Source of the DNA: CBDBZL01 sp965213545
Lineage (GTDB): Bacteria; Pseudomonadota; Alphaproteobacteria; Sphingomonadales; Sphingomonadaceae
DNA: 64,000 nucleotides
Reading direction: 5' to 3'
Assembly: GCA_965213545.1 (NCBI GenBank)
Contig: CBDBZL010000002.1
Span: 1,612,001-1,676,000, forward strand
The notes below the pieces were generated by a model. It did not search any database. It was not told where the DNA came from and saw only the letters and a list, made by a program, of their open reading frames with translations. A program made the translations under genes and the position numbers. Positions 19,867 to 28,316 of this stretch are shown here, piece by piece; position 1 is the stretch's first letter, and the number at the start of each line of letters is the position of its first letter.

Positions 19867-20342
19867 GCGACACTCCCGATACGGGCGACTTGATGCCCGA
19901 CATCGCGCTTGAAGCACCCAATGGCGCGGCGCTGCGCCCGTCCGACTTCCGCGGCCGCGCGCTGGTCATGTTCTTCTATCCCAAGGATGACACGCCCGGC
20001 TGCACCGCCGTGGCCAAGGACTTTTCCGCGATGCTGGGCGAGTTCGAGGCGGCCGGCGCGGCGCTTCTGGGAGTGAGCAAGGACCCGCCCGCCAAGCACG
20101 CCCGTTTTATCCAGCGGCACGATCTGCAAGTGGCGCTTGCCTCAGATACCGCCACCGACGGGCTGGCCGATGCGCTGGGCATCTGGATTCAGAAAAGCAT
20201 GTTCGGCAAGAAGTACATGGGGATGGCGCGCACCACCTACCTGGTCGATGCAGGCGGACGCATCGCGCGCGTGTGGCACCGGGTGAAGGTGCGCGGCCAT
20301 GCCGCCGAAGTGCTCGAGGCGGTGCGCTTACCGGAGACATGA
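19863..20342 (+). CDS. bcp: Peroxiredoxin of the BCP/PrxQ family, single-cysteine form
   Basis: A thiol peroxidase of 159 residues with the thioredoxin-fold core FFYPKDDTPGCT, peroxidatic Cys47, and the conserved Arg of the RTTYLVD segment. In many BCP enzymes a resolving cysteine sits five residues later; here that place is Lys52, and no other cysteine occurs in the protein, so it must be resolved by an outside thiol. ATG 19863 overlaps the glnE stop by four bases (ATGA), indicating co-translation with glnE. Confidence 0.93.
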   Translation: MSDTPDTGDLMPDIALEAPNGAALRPSDFRGRALVMFFYPKDDTPGCTAVAKDFSAMLGEFEAAGAALLGVSKDPPAKHARFIQRHDLQVALASDTATDGLADALGIWIQKSMFGKKYMGMARTTYLVDAGGRIARVWHRVKVRGHAAEVLEAVRLPET

Positions 20343-20375
20343 GACCGGCTCGGCGGGTGAAAGCGCCAGGCTTTT

Positions 20376-20468
20376 AGGGGCAGGTTCAATGGGCAAGGTT
20401 TAGGCGGCAACCCGGGCGCAGCGACGGCGCAGCGCCACCCGCCCGGTTCGAACCTGTTAGCCGCCCCT
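20376..20468. terminator. Long inverted-repeat hairpin between convergent bcp and S9 peptidase
   Basis: Nested complementary arms: AGGGGC (20376-20381) with GCCCCT (20463-20468), AGGTTC (20382-20387) with GAACCT (20450-20455), and CGGGCG (20413-20418) with CGCCCG (20440-20445). Short T runs flank it on either strand (cccttt downstream of plus, cccctaaaag on minus). Position between convergent stops suggests a bidirectional terminator. Confidence 0.55.
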
Positions 20469-20482
20469 TTCAGCCGCCACTA

Positions 20483-22441
20483 TCAGCCGCCCGTGTTTGT
20501 TTCGCCGAGCAGATGGCGCTGCCAGAACATCAGCGTCGACCAGTAGTAGTAGTCGGCGTTCTCCTTCTTGGCGAAGCCGTGACCCTCGTTGCCGGCCAGG
20601 AAGTGCCAGGCCTCGTTGCCCGTCGCACGCACCGCATCGATGATCTGGTCCGCCTCGCTTGCCGGCACCCGCGGATCATTGGCACCGGTCGCCACCAGCA
20701 GCGGAATGTCGATCTCGCTTGCCCGGGTAAGCGGGCTGATCTCGAGCAGCTTGGCGCGCTGCACCGGGTCGCGCTCATCGCCATATTCAGGACGGCGCAG
20801 ATCACGGCGATAATCTTCGGTATTTTCCAGGAAGGTGACGAAGTTGGAGATCGCCACGACACACGCCGCGCCCTTCAGCCGGTCGCCATAGCGGATGGCG
20901 CTGGCATAGCACATGTAGCCGCCATACGAGCCGCCGGTCACGCCTATGCGATCCGCGTCGATCCCCGGATCGGCCGCCAGCCGGTCGAGGAACGCGCCGA
21001 TGTCCTTGACCGAATCCTCGCGCCGGAACGGGCCGTTGTCGAGCGTGACGAAGCGCTTGCCGAAGCCGGTCGAGCCGCGCACGTTGGGGTATAAGATGGC
21101 GACGCCCAGTTCGTTCAGCATGTAGTTCGCCCGGCCGATGAAACCAGCAAAGCTCTGCGCCTCGGGTCCGCCATGGATATTGACCAGCACCGGCCGCTCG
21201 CCGGGGAACCTGGACGGATCGGGCCGATACAGGAAACCCGACATCGGCGTGCCGTCGAAGCTTTCGATCTCGACCAGCTCGGGCAGCACGTTGGCCTGGG
21301 GGTCCAGCCCACCCATCTCGCTGACCGTCCAGCGGGTGACCGCAAGCGTGCGCGGGTCGACCGCATAGGCATCGGCGGCCGCCTGGTTGGAGACGAAGGT
21401 GAAGCCGATCGTGCCCCACGGAGCGATCTCCATCGAGCCGATGACACCGGGCGGCAGATCGACCTCGCGTGTCTGTCCGCTCGCCACATCGTAGATCTTG
21501 AGCCGCGAGCTTCCCGCCGCGTTCACTTCGTAGGCGATGAAGCTGCCGTCATCGGACACATCGAAGGACGAGATGTCCCATGCTTCCTCCACCACCGGGG
21601 TGAAGGCGCTGGTGACAGGGTCGAACACGCCCAGCCGCTTGAAATCGCTGCCTTCGTCCGATGACACCCACAGCCGTCCGTCGGGCGCGTATTCCATCCC
21701 GCTGAAGGCGACCGGCTCACCCTCGGGGGTCAGCCGTGTCTCCTCTCCGGTGGCGACGTCGATATGGAACAGCTCGATATCGGTCACCGACTTGTAGTTC
21801 AAAACCAGAGCTTGGCGGTCATCGGGGGTGAAGTCGGCCACATGCCAGCCGCCGCCCTGCCGCTCGGCAAGCAGCCGCGTGGTCGCAGGGTCGCGCGGGT
21901 CCATGATGTACAGATCGGTGTCGGTTCCGTTGCGTTTGGTCGAGTTGAAGGCGACCCTGGAGCCGTCTCGCGTCCAGGCACCTAGGCCGTTGCGGCTGGT
22001 GCCGTCGGTCAGCAGCTCGAGCTGGCCACCATCGATCCTATAGATTTGATAGAATTCGTTGCCGCCGATATCCTTGGCCACCAGCAGCACATCGCCCCGC
22101 CCGCGCGAATGGCTGGCCTCGGTCACCGGCTCCTCTTCGAAGGTGAGCTGCATGCGCGCCGCGCCGGGAGCCGCCACACGGTGGATCTGCGAGGTATCGC
22201 CGAACCGCGTGGCGATCAGCATCGAGCGATCCTGCGGGTCCCAGCCGGCAAACGACGCCGTGCGATATTCGAAATAGGGCCGGGTCTGCGCGGCCAGTTC
22301 GGCGGGAACGGGCGGAATGCCGTCGGCAAGGATGGCGGCGGGCTTGGTCACCGGTTCAGCGGGCGCGGCGTCATCCTGCGCCAGCGCTGCAGCAGGAGCG
22401 AGGAGGAGGGCAAGAGCAAGGGTCGGGCGCATGCGGGTCAC
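20483..22441 (-). CDS. Secreted S9 prolyl-oligopeptidase family peptidase
   Basis: A 652-residue serine peptidase with a Sec signal (ALALLLAPAAALAQ), an N-terminal beta-propeller (repeats such as GAWTRDGSRVAFNSTK and FTPDDRQALVLNYKS) and a C-terminal alpha/beta hydrolase domain. The triad is visible: Ser in TGGSYGGYM, Asp in TGANDPRVP, His in GNEGHGF. It likely cleaves oligopeptides in the periplasm. GTG 22441 and ATG 22432 are both possible starts; AAGGA lies just upstream of the GTG. A second S9 enzyme is at 46.9 kb and an M28 peptidase at 15 kb, so peptide use appears to be a theme of this genome. Confidence 0.93.
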   Translation of the reverse strand: MTRMRPTLALALLLAPAAALAQDDAAPAEPVTKPAAILADGIPPVPAELAAQTRPYFEYRTASFAGWDPQDRSMLIATRFGDTSQIHRVAAPGAARMQLTFEEEPVTEASHSRGRGDVLLVAKDIGGNEFYQIYRIDGGQLELLTDGTSRNGLGAWTRDGSRVAFNSTKRNGTDTDLYIMDPRDPATTRLLAERQGGGWHVADFTPDDRQALVLNYKSVTDIELFHIDVATGEETRLTPEGEPVAFSGMEYAPDGRLWVSSDEGSDFKRLGVFDPVTSAFTPVVEEAWDISSFDVSDDGSFIAYEVNAAGSSRLKIYDVASGQTREVDLPPGVIGSMEIAPWGTIGFTFVSNQAAADAYAVDPRTLAVTRWTVSEMGGLDPQANVLPELVEIESFDGTPMSGFLYRPDPSRFPGERPVLVNIHGGPEAQSFAGFIGRANYMLNELGVAILYPNVRGSTGFGKRFVTLDNGPFRREDSVKDIGAFLDRLAADPGIDADRIGVTGGSYGGYMCYASAIRYGDRLKGAACVVAISNFVTFLENTEDYRRDLRRPEYGDERDPVQRAKLLEISPLTRASEIDIPLLVATGANDPRVPASEADQIIDAVRATGNEAWHFLAGNEGHGFAKKENADYYYWSTLMFWQRHLLGETNTGG

Positions 22442-22630
22442 GGGTCCTTGTTGCAGATACCGGGCTCAAGAGGCGGGCCGGCCGCCACGCACAGGCATCC
22501 GGTTGCGTGTGTAACCGGCACTGTTGGCGATTTTGGTGGGCCGGTCCACCCCCTTTCGGCGAACCGGCCGGGCAGCTGCTGGGATGGGCGGATGCAAGGG
22601 TGGTCCGCCGATGCGGCCTGAGATTGCCGA

Positions 22631-24247
22631 TTGTCCCCCGGCGGCGCGGTGTGCAACAGGGCGCTGGTGATCGATCACGACGTCCTCATCATCGGCTCGG
22701 GCGCCGCGGGGTTGTCGGCGGCGCTGGTGCTGGCGCAGCGGCACAAGGTGCTGGTGCTGGCCAAGGGCGCGCTCGACGGCGGCTCCACCGCCTGGGCGCA
22801 GGGCGGCATCGCCGCGGTGCTCGATGCGGGCGACACGTTCGAGAACCACGTGCGCGACACCATGATCGCGGGCGCGGGCCTCAACCGTCGCGAGACGGTG
22901 GAGCATGTCATCGGCCTGGCACCCGAGGCGATCGCCCGGCTGGCAGCGCTGGGCGTGCCGTTCAACGTCGAGGGCCAGGCGCTTCACCTGACGCGCGAGG
23001 GCGGCCATTCGCACCGCCGCATCGTCCATGTGAACGATGCGACGGGCTGGGCGGTGCAGGCGGCGCTGCTCGAGGCGGCGGGGGCCAACCCCAACATCAC
23101 GCTGCTGGCGGGGCGCACCTGTATCGAACTCATCACCGGACGGCACGAGCAGCGCTATTCAGGCTCGGGACGGGTCTGGGGTGCCTATGCGCTCGACGAG
23201 ACATCGGGCCGGGTCGAGGCCCATGTCGCCCGCGCGACCATCATCGCTACGGGCGGGGCGGGCCGCGTCTATCGCTTCTCCACCGCCCCGCGCGGCGCCA
23301 CGGGGGATGGCATCGCCATGGCCTGGCGGGCGGGCGCGCGGGTCTCCAACATGGAGATGATGCAGTTTCACCCGACCTGCCTGTACGATCTTGAGGTCAA
23401 GAACTTCCTGATCACCGAGGCGGTGCGTGGTGAGGGCGGGCGGCTGATCAACCCGCGCACCGCCAGGCGCTTCATGACCGACTACGATACAGACCGCATG
23501 GAACTGGCCCCGCGCGACGTGGTGGCGCGCGCGATCGATGCGGAGATCAAGCGCTTCGGCCTGGACTACGTGCATCTCGATATCAGCCACCAGCCGCCCG
23601 AGTTCATCCGCGGCCATTTTCCCATGATCCACGAGAAGCTTCTGGGGCTGGGCATCGACATGACCCGCGAGCCCATTTCGGTGGTGCCCGCGCAGCATTA
23701 TACCTGCGGGGGGATCTTGGTGGACATGGCGGGGCGGACCGATCTTCCCGGGCTCTACGCGGCGGGTGAATGCACCGAGAGCGGGCTCCACGGAGCCAAT
23801 CGGCTGGCGTCCAACTCCTTGCTCGAGTGCTTCGTCTTCGGCGATGCGGCGGGGCGCGACATTCTTGCCCGGTGGGACGAATTCAGCCCGCCGCCTCCGG
23901 TGCGCGAATGGGACGAATCACGTGTCACCGATTCGGATGAAGAGGTGGTCATCAAACAGAACTGGACCGAGATACGCCGCTTCATGTGGAACTATGTGGG
24001 CATCGTGCGGACCACCAAGCGCCTCGAGCGGGCCGGGCGCCGCATCAAGCTGCTGCATGAGGAAATCGAGGATTATTACGGCCATTTCCGCGTCACCACC
24101 GACCTGGTCGAGCTGCGCAATCTGCTGCAATGCGCCGAGCTGATCGTGGACAGCGCCTTGAAGCGCCGGGAAAGCCGGGGCCTGCACTTCACGCTTGATT
24201 ATCCCGAGACCGACGCGGCGGCGCGCGATACGGTGCTGGTGCCCTAG
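22631..24247 (+). CDS. nadB: L-aspartate oxidase
   Basis: FAD enzyme making iminoaspartate, the first step of NAD synthesis from aspartate. FAD site DVLIIGSGAAGLSAAL near the N-terminus, the WAQGGIAAVLD loop, MMQFHPTCLY, and HYTCGGILVDMAGRTDLPGL followed by ESGLHGANRLASNSLLECF are family hallmarks. The C-terminal helical domain is complete. The start is unsure: TTG 22631, GTG 22649 and GTG 22667 are all in frame and none has a strong ribosome-binding site; similarity begins at about VIDHDVLIIG. nadA and nadC are not in the window. Confidence 0.95.
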   Translation: MSPGGAVCNRALVIDHDVLIIGSGAAGLSAALVLAQRHKVLVLAKGALDGGSTAWAQGGIAAVLDAGDTFENHVRDTMIAGAGLNRRETVEHVIGLAPEAIARLAALGVPFNVEGQALHLTREGGHSHRRIVHVNDATGWAVQAALLEAAGANPNITLLAGRTCIELITGRHEQRYSGSGRVWGAYALDETSGRVEAHVARATIIATGGAGRVYRFSTAPRGATGDGIAMAWRAGARVSNMEMMQFHPTCLYDLEVKNFLITEAVRGEGGRLINPRTARRFMTDYDTDRMELAPRDVVARAIDAEIKRFGLDYVHLDISHQPPEFIRGHFPMIHEKLLGLGIDMTREPISVVPAQHYTCGGILVDMAGRTDLPGLYAAGECTESGLHGANRLASNSLLECFVFGDAAGRDILARWDEFSPPPPVREWDESRVTDSDEEVVIKQNWTEIRRFMWNYVGIVRTTKRLERAGRRIKLLHEEIEDYYGHFRVTTDLVELRNLLQCAELIVDSALKRRESRGLHFTLDYPETDAAARDTVLVP

Positions 24248-24353
24248 GTCATGGCGCGGCAGCGGCGCGGCGGGTCCGACCGCGCGAGCGGGCCTTTCGC
24301 CGACCGCTTAATGGGCGATCACCCCATCATCTTGAGCAGCGCGATATCCAGCG

Positions 24354-24557
24354 CTAATCCCCCATCATTGCCAGCAGGCTCCAGACTAGGCCGGTGCCGA
24401 TGCAGAACAGCGGCCATGACCAGTAGAAATGCTGGCCTTCCACAGTGACACCCGAGATATCGAGCACGCCTCCTGCCGAGCCGCTTGAACCCACGAACAG
24501 AGCGACGAGCAGCGTCAAAAACACGCCGAGCGGAATAGCCTTGACCAAAGCAATCAT
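24354..24557 (-). CDS. Small two-span membrane protein of unknown function
   Basis: A 67-residue product with hydrophobic helices at about 8-25 and 46-65, separated by a short polar loop (SGVTVEGQHFYWSWPL). The ATG has a strong ribosome-binding site (AGGAAGG about 7 nt upstream). I recognise no named family. It sits alone, divergent from nrdA and convergent with nadB. Confidence 0.7.
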   Translation of the reverse strand: MIALVKAIPLGVFLTLLVALFVGSSGSAGGVLDISGVTVEGQHFYWSWPLFCIGTGLVWSLLAMMGD

Positions 24558-24990
24558 GACAGCCCTTCCTGGACCTGCCTCTTCGTGAACCCCCGTGATC
24601 ATCCTCAATGACGGGGAAAGGTTAATATTTCGCTGACAGGGCGATCGGTACCGCGTCCCGCGAAGCGCCAAGCGACTTATCCGCAGAATTCGGTTTCCAC
24701 CTCTTGGTCCAAGGCGCGAACCCGGGATTTCCTCACCTCTCCCGCCGCGTTTCGCGTCGGTGGGGAGAGACGTGCCAAACGTGCCGTCACGCCCCACCGC
24801 TTGCCAGCGAAGCACCGATCAGACACTATGCATAGGGGGCCATGATGTGCCACACCACTAGAGCTTGATTTCGCGCGCTGCGATCGGCTCAGCCGGATTT
24901 GCGCTGAGCCAGCCCGTCACGCGCGAAACATAAGCGGAACACGTGTGGACCCAGACGCGGCGAAGGTCCATTGATGGGAAGGACGACCGA
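24558..24990. other. Divergent intergenic region upstream of nrdA
   Basis: No gene seen. It contains an imperfect hairpin (24737-24769, ctctccc...ggggagag) and a palindrome at 24826-24835 described separately. The rest shows no recognisable RNA or protein feature. Promoters for the small membrane protein and for nrdA must lie here. Confidence 0.5.
24823..24838 (+). promoter_or_regulatory. Candidate NrdR box upstream of nrdA
   Basis: The sequence acactatgcatagggg contains the perfect 10-bp palindrome CTATGCATAG and matches the left half of the NrdR consensus (ACACWATATAT). It lies about 155 bp before the nrdA start. NrdR normally binds two boxes about three helical turns apart; a second, much weaker candidate would be near 24852-24867 (acaccactagagcttg), which I would not accept alone. 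Confidence 0.35.
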
Positions 24991-27084
24991 GTGGATTTTT
25001 CGGACAGGGATGCAGGCAGGATGGATCTTGGCGAGACAGGCGATTTGTTGCGCGATCGGGATGCGGAGACACCCCGGGGCGAGCGTACCAAGCGCATGCG
25101 CAAGGACCGCGCTTCGCAGGCGGACGAGGCGCTTGGCGATGGCGACGCCGCCGCCGCGCCAGCTCGCCCATTCCTTCCCCCGCCGCCCCGGACCGCCGTC
25201 GAACAGGAGCCGGACCCGGCCGTTGATGTGGCCGCCGATCCCGCTGATCCGATCACCTCGCACACTGTAAACGCCCGCCGCTTTGCCATCGTCACCGATC
25301 CGGCGCGCGACGACCGGCTCACCGTGTTCGGCAAGGAGACGCTGACCGATCGCTATCTGCTGCCCGGTGAGGGCTACCAGGACCTGTTCGCCCGTGTCGC
25401 CGATGCCTATGCCGACGACGCCGAACATGCGCAGCGGCTCTACGACTATATCTCGAAGCTATGGTTCATGCCCGCCACGCCGGTGCTCTCGAACGGTGGC
25501 ACCGGACGCGGGCTGCCCATCTCGTGCTATCTCAACTCCGTGCCCGACAGCCTAGAGGGCATTGTTGCCACCTGGAACGAGAATGTGTGGCTGGCGAGCC
25601 GGGGCGGCGGGATCGGCACCTATTGGGGCAGCGTGCGCGGCATCGGCGAGCCGGTCGGGCTGAACGGCAAGACCAGCGGCATCATCCCCTTCGTGCGGGT
25701 GATGGATTCGCTCACTCTGGCGATCAGCCAGGGGTCGCTCAGGCGCGGTTCGGCGGCCTGCTATCTCGATATCTCGCATCCCGAGATCGAGGAGTTCCTG
25801 GAAATCCGCAAGCCATCGGGCGACTTCAACAGGAAGGCGCTCAACCTGCATCACGGAGTGCTGGTGACGGATGCATTCATGGAGGCGGTGCGCGCAGGTG
25901 AGCCGTTCGACCTCGTCAGCCCGAAGGATGGCAGCGTGCGCGCCACCGTCGACGCGCGCGCCTTGTTCCAGAAACTCTTGGAAACGCGTCTGGCGACGGG
26001 CGAGCCATACATCGTGTTCTCCGATACGGTGAACCGGACGATGCCGCGCCATCACCGCGAACTGGGCCTCAAGGTCTCGACCTCGAACCTGTGCTCGGAG
26101 ATCACGCTGCCCACCGGGATCGACCACCTGGGCAATGACCGGACCGCGGTGTGCTGCCTGTCCTCGCTCAACCTGGAAACCTGGGACGAATGGTCGGGCG
26201 ACAAGCGCTTCATCGAGGACGTCATGCGCTTTCTCGACAATGTGCTGACCGACTATATCGACCGCGCTCCGCCCGAAATGGCCCGCGCGCGCTATTCGGC
26301 CATGCGCGAGCGCTCGGTCGGGCTGGGGGTTATGGGGTTCCATTCCTTCCTGCAGATGAAGTCGATCGGCTTCGAAAGCGCGATGGCCAAGACCTGGAAC
26401 CTGAAGATGTTCCAGCATATCAACGCGCGCGCCAACGAGGCGAGCATGGTGCTGGCCAAGGAGCGCGGGCCCTGTCCCGATGCCGAGGATGTGGGCGTGA
26501 TGGAGCGTTTCAGCTGCAAGATGGCGATCGCCCCCACCGCCTCGATCAGCATCATATGCGGCGGGACCAGCGCGTGCATCGAACCGATCCCGGCCAATAT
26601 CTACACGCACAAGACGCTGTCGGGCTCGTTCATCGTCAAGAACCCCTATCTAGAGAAGCTGCTGGCGACCAAGTCGAAGGATTCGGCCAATGTGTGGAAC
26701 TCGATCCTGGAAAAGGCGGGCTCGGTCCAGCATCTCGATTTTCTGACGCCGGAGGAGAAGGCGGTCTACAAGACCAGCTTCGAGATCGACCAGCGCTGGC
26801 TGCTCGAGTTCGCCGGCGACCGCGCGCCGTTCATCGACCAGGCACAAAGCCTGAACCTGTTCATCCCCGCCGATGTCGACAAGTGGGACCTGATGATGCT
26901 CCACTTCCAGGCCTGGGAACGCGGGATTAAGTCGCTCTATTACCTGCGTTCGAAATCGGTCCAGCGCGCGGGGTTTGCCGGCGGAGTGGAAGCCGACAAC
27001 ACCAGCGAGCTCGCCAAATACGAGCTTGGCGTGGGTAGCGAGGCGGCGCAGACCGACTACGAGGAGTGCCTGGCCTGCCAGTGA
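24991..27084 (+). CDS. nrdA: Class I ribonucleoside-diphosphate reductase, alpha subunit
   Basis: Reduces ribonucleotides to deoxyribonucleotides with NrdB. In 697 residues: redox Cys179 (ISCYLNS) with partner Cys388 (AVCCLSS), thiyl-radical Cys368 in SNLCSEI, the radical-path tyrosine pair in SLYYLRS, and C-terminal redox cysteines ECLACQ (693, 696). The first about 95 residues are charged, Ala/Pro-rich and look disordered; there is no ATP-cone, the usual allosteric activity site. GTG 24991 is preferred (GAAGGA about 7 nt upstream); GTG 24943 and ATG 25021 are alternatives. The beta subunit gene lies 3.4 kb downstream rather than adjacent. Confidence 0.95.
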   Translation: MDFSDRDAGRMDLGETGDLLRDRDAETPRGERTKRMRKDRASQADEALGDGDAAAAPARPFLPPPPRTAVEQEPDPAVDVAADPADPITSHTVNARRFAIVTDPARDDRLTVFGKETLTDRYLLPGEGYQDLFARVADAYADDAEHAQRLYDYISKLWFMPATPVLSNGGTGRGLPISCYLNSVPDSLEGIVATWNENVWLASRGGGIGTYWGSVRGIGEPVGLNGKTSGIIPFVRVMDSLTLAISQGSLRRGSAACYLDISHPEIEEFLEIRKPSGDFNRKALNLHHGVLVTDAFMEAVRAGEPFDLVSPKDGSVRATVDARALFQKLLETRLATGEPYIVFSDTVNRTMPRHHRELGLKVSTSNLCSEITLPTGIDHLGNDRTAVCCLSSLNLETWDEWSGDKRFIEDVMRFLDNVLTDYIDRAPPEMARARYSAMRERSVGLGVMGFHSFLQMKSIGFESAMAKTWNLKMFQHINARANEASMVLAKERGPCPDAEDVGVMERFSCKMAIAPTASISIICGGTSACIEPIPANIYTHKTLSGSFIVKNPYLEKLLATKSKDSANVWNSILEKAGSVQHLDFLTPEEKAVYKTSFEIDQRWLLEFAGDRAPFIDQAQSLNLFIPADVDKWDLMMLHFQAWERGIKSLYYLRSKSVQRAGFAGGVEADNTSELAKYELGVGSEAAQTDYEECLACQ

Positions 27085-27253
27085 AGGACGACGGACGACA
27101 GCAGGAAGGGCCCGGGTATCCATCGGGGATGACCGGCGTGCGGGCGGGGAAACGCCCGAGGCACGCTCCAAGGCGCGCAGAAACAAGCTGGTCACGCTCG
27201 CTGTCCCGATCGCTTTCCTGGTCTGGGCAATCTTTGACGCGATCATTGACTGA
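27081..27253 (+). pseudogene. Frameshifted small membrane protein overlapping nrdA
   Basis: GTG 27081 overlaps the nrdA stop (GTGA) and has GAGGAG 11 nt upstream. Its frame gives a hydrophilic start that includes PGYPSGMTGVRAG. After the run GGGG at 27146-27149 the sense continues in the -1 frame as ETPEARSKARRNK followed by a clear membrane helix (LVTLAVPIAFLVWAIFDAII) and a TGA at 27251-27253. One extra G in the run would restore a single product of about 57 residues. The helix frame has no start codon of its own outside nrdA. So I read this as a small membrane protein broken by a one-base deletion, or a homopolymer error. Confidence 0.45.
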
Positions 27254-27354
27254 CGGTGAGGCGTGTAGCTCTTGCGCGTTGTCGAGGCGGCAGTCTTTTT
27301 GTGACAATGGTGGCCCTTCGCTTCCCGATCAGCTGCGGTCGGGCCCCTTCGAGC

Positions 27355-28224
27355 CTACATCCCCATCCTAACGCCATCGACCATCCGCCACGTCCTGAGC
27401 GCCATCAGCGTAGCCAAACCCTTCGCACGTTCGGCGGCTGTAAAACCCGGCGCGGTGAGCACGCGCGGCGCATGGACCAGCCAGCTGCCACCCACCGCTA
27501 CAGAGCGGGCCAGCCACAGCGCGCGCGCATAGGGGCGGTCCGCCTTGAGCGCGTGCGCCTCCTGGTTCATTCGCCGCCACTTGCGCACCAGTTCGCCCCA
27601 GTCGCGCCGCGCAGGATGGGTGATTGCCGCCCCGTCGCAATAGATGATTTCGTAGCTGGCCGCCTGCGCCCGCCTGCTCCAATCGACATCCTCCGACAGG
27701 CCGGTTCCAAATCCGCCGACAGCATCGAATGTCTCGCGCGAACAGAACAGGTTGCCCGACCCGGCGAACCCCTTCTTCTCGATATAGTCGCGCATGCGGA
27801 AGGCGAAGATCGCCTCGAACACCTCGGCCCCGCTGCGATGGCCGGGCGGCGGGATACCCACATCGACCCTGCCACCCACCACCGGCGCCTTGTCTAGACA
27901 GCCGATACCGGCCGCCAGCCATCGCGGCCTGGCGATACAATCGCTGTCGATGAAGGCGAGCAGGTGTCCTTGCGAAGCCGTGACCGCGGCATTGCGCGCC
28001 GGCCCGGCGCCTTTCGTCGGCTGCAGCACCACCTTGGCCCTGCCCGCGGCGACGCGCTCCACCTCGGCAATGCCGCACGGCGAAGCGTTGTCGCCAACCA
28101 CGATCTCGAACGATCCGGGCACGTCCTCCTGCACGACCAGCGAAGCAAGACAGCGGTCCAGGCCTGCCACATCGTCGAAATGGGGCACGATCACGCTGAT
28201 GCGCGTTTTATCGTGGTCGGCCAT
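27355..28224 (-). CDS. Family 2 glycosyltransferase
   Basis: A 289-residue GT-A fold enzyme. SVIVPHFDDVAGLDRCLASL opens the nucleotide-sugar domain, VVGDNAS and GAGPARNAAV follow, the metal-binding motif is FIDSDC, and the acceptor-side block is GGFGTGLSEDVDWSRRAQ. The C-terminal region has weakly hydrophobic helices that may touch the membrane. The start at ATG 28224 has GGAAGAG upstream. It is divergent from a second GT2 gene 92 bp away, so the pair may decorate the same polysaccharide, but sugar and acceptor cannot be named. Confidence 0.88.
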   Translation of the reverse strand: MADHDKTRISVIVPHFDDVAGLDRCLASLVVQEDVPGSFEIVVGDNASPCGIAEVERVAAGRAKVVLQPTKGAGPARNAAVTASQGHLLAFIDSDCIARPRWLAAGIGCLDKAPVVGGRVDVGIPPPGHRSGAEVFEAIFAFRMRDYIEKKGFAGSGNLFCSRETFDAVGGFGTGLSEDVDWSRRAQAASYEIIYCDGAAITHPARRDWGELVRKWRRMNQEAHALKADRPYARALWLARSVAVGGSWLVHAPRVLTAPGFTAAERAKGLATLMALRTWRMVDGVRMGM

Positions 28225-28316
28225 GCACTCTTCCTCCGGCAGCAACGCCGTCCTACATCGGGGCCTGTTAGAACATTCTTTACGCCTGTCCATTATCTAG
28301 CCGAGACGGTTGCCCC

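Noticed and set aside
17236..19917. 893-residue open frame on the minus strand
   Set aside because: Antisense to glnE; same shadow composition.
24737..24769. Imperfect hairpin ctctccc...ggggagag upstream of nrdA considered as a riboswitch or terminator
   Set aside because: No gene ends there on either strand, no T run follows, and no conserved riboswitch core is visible.
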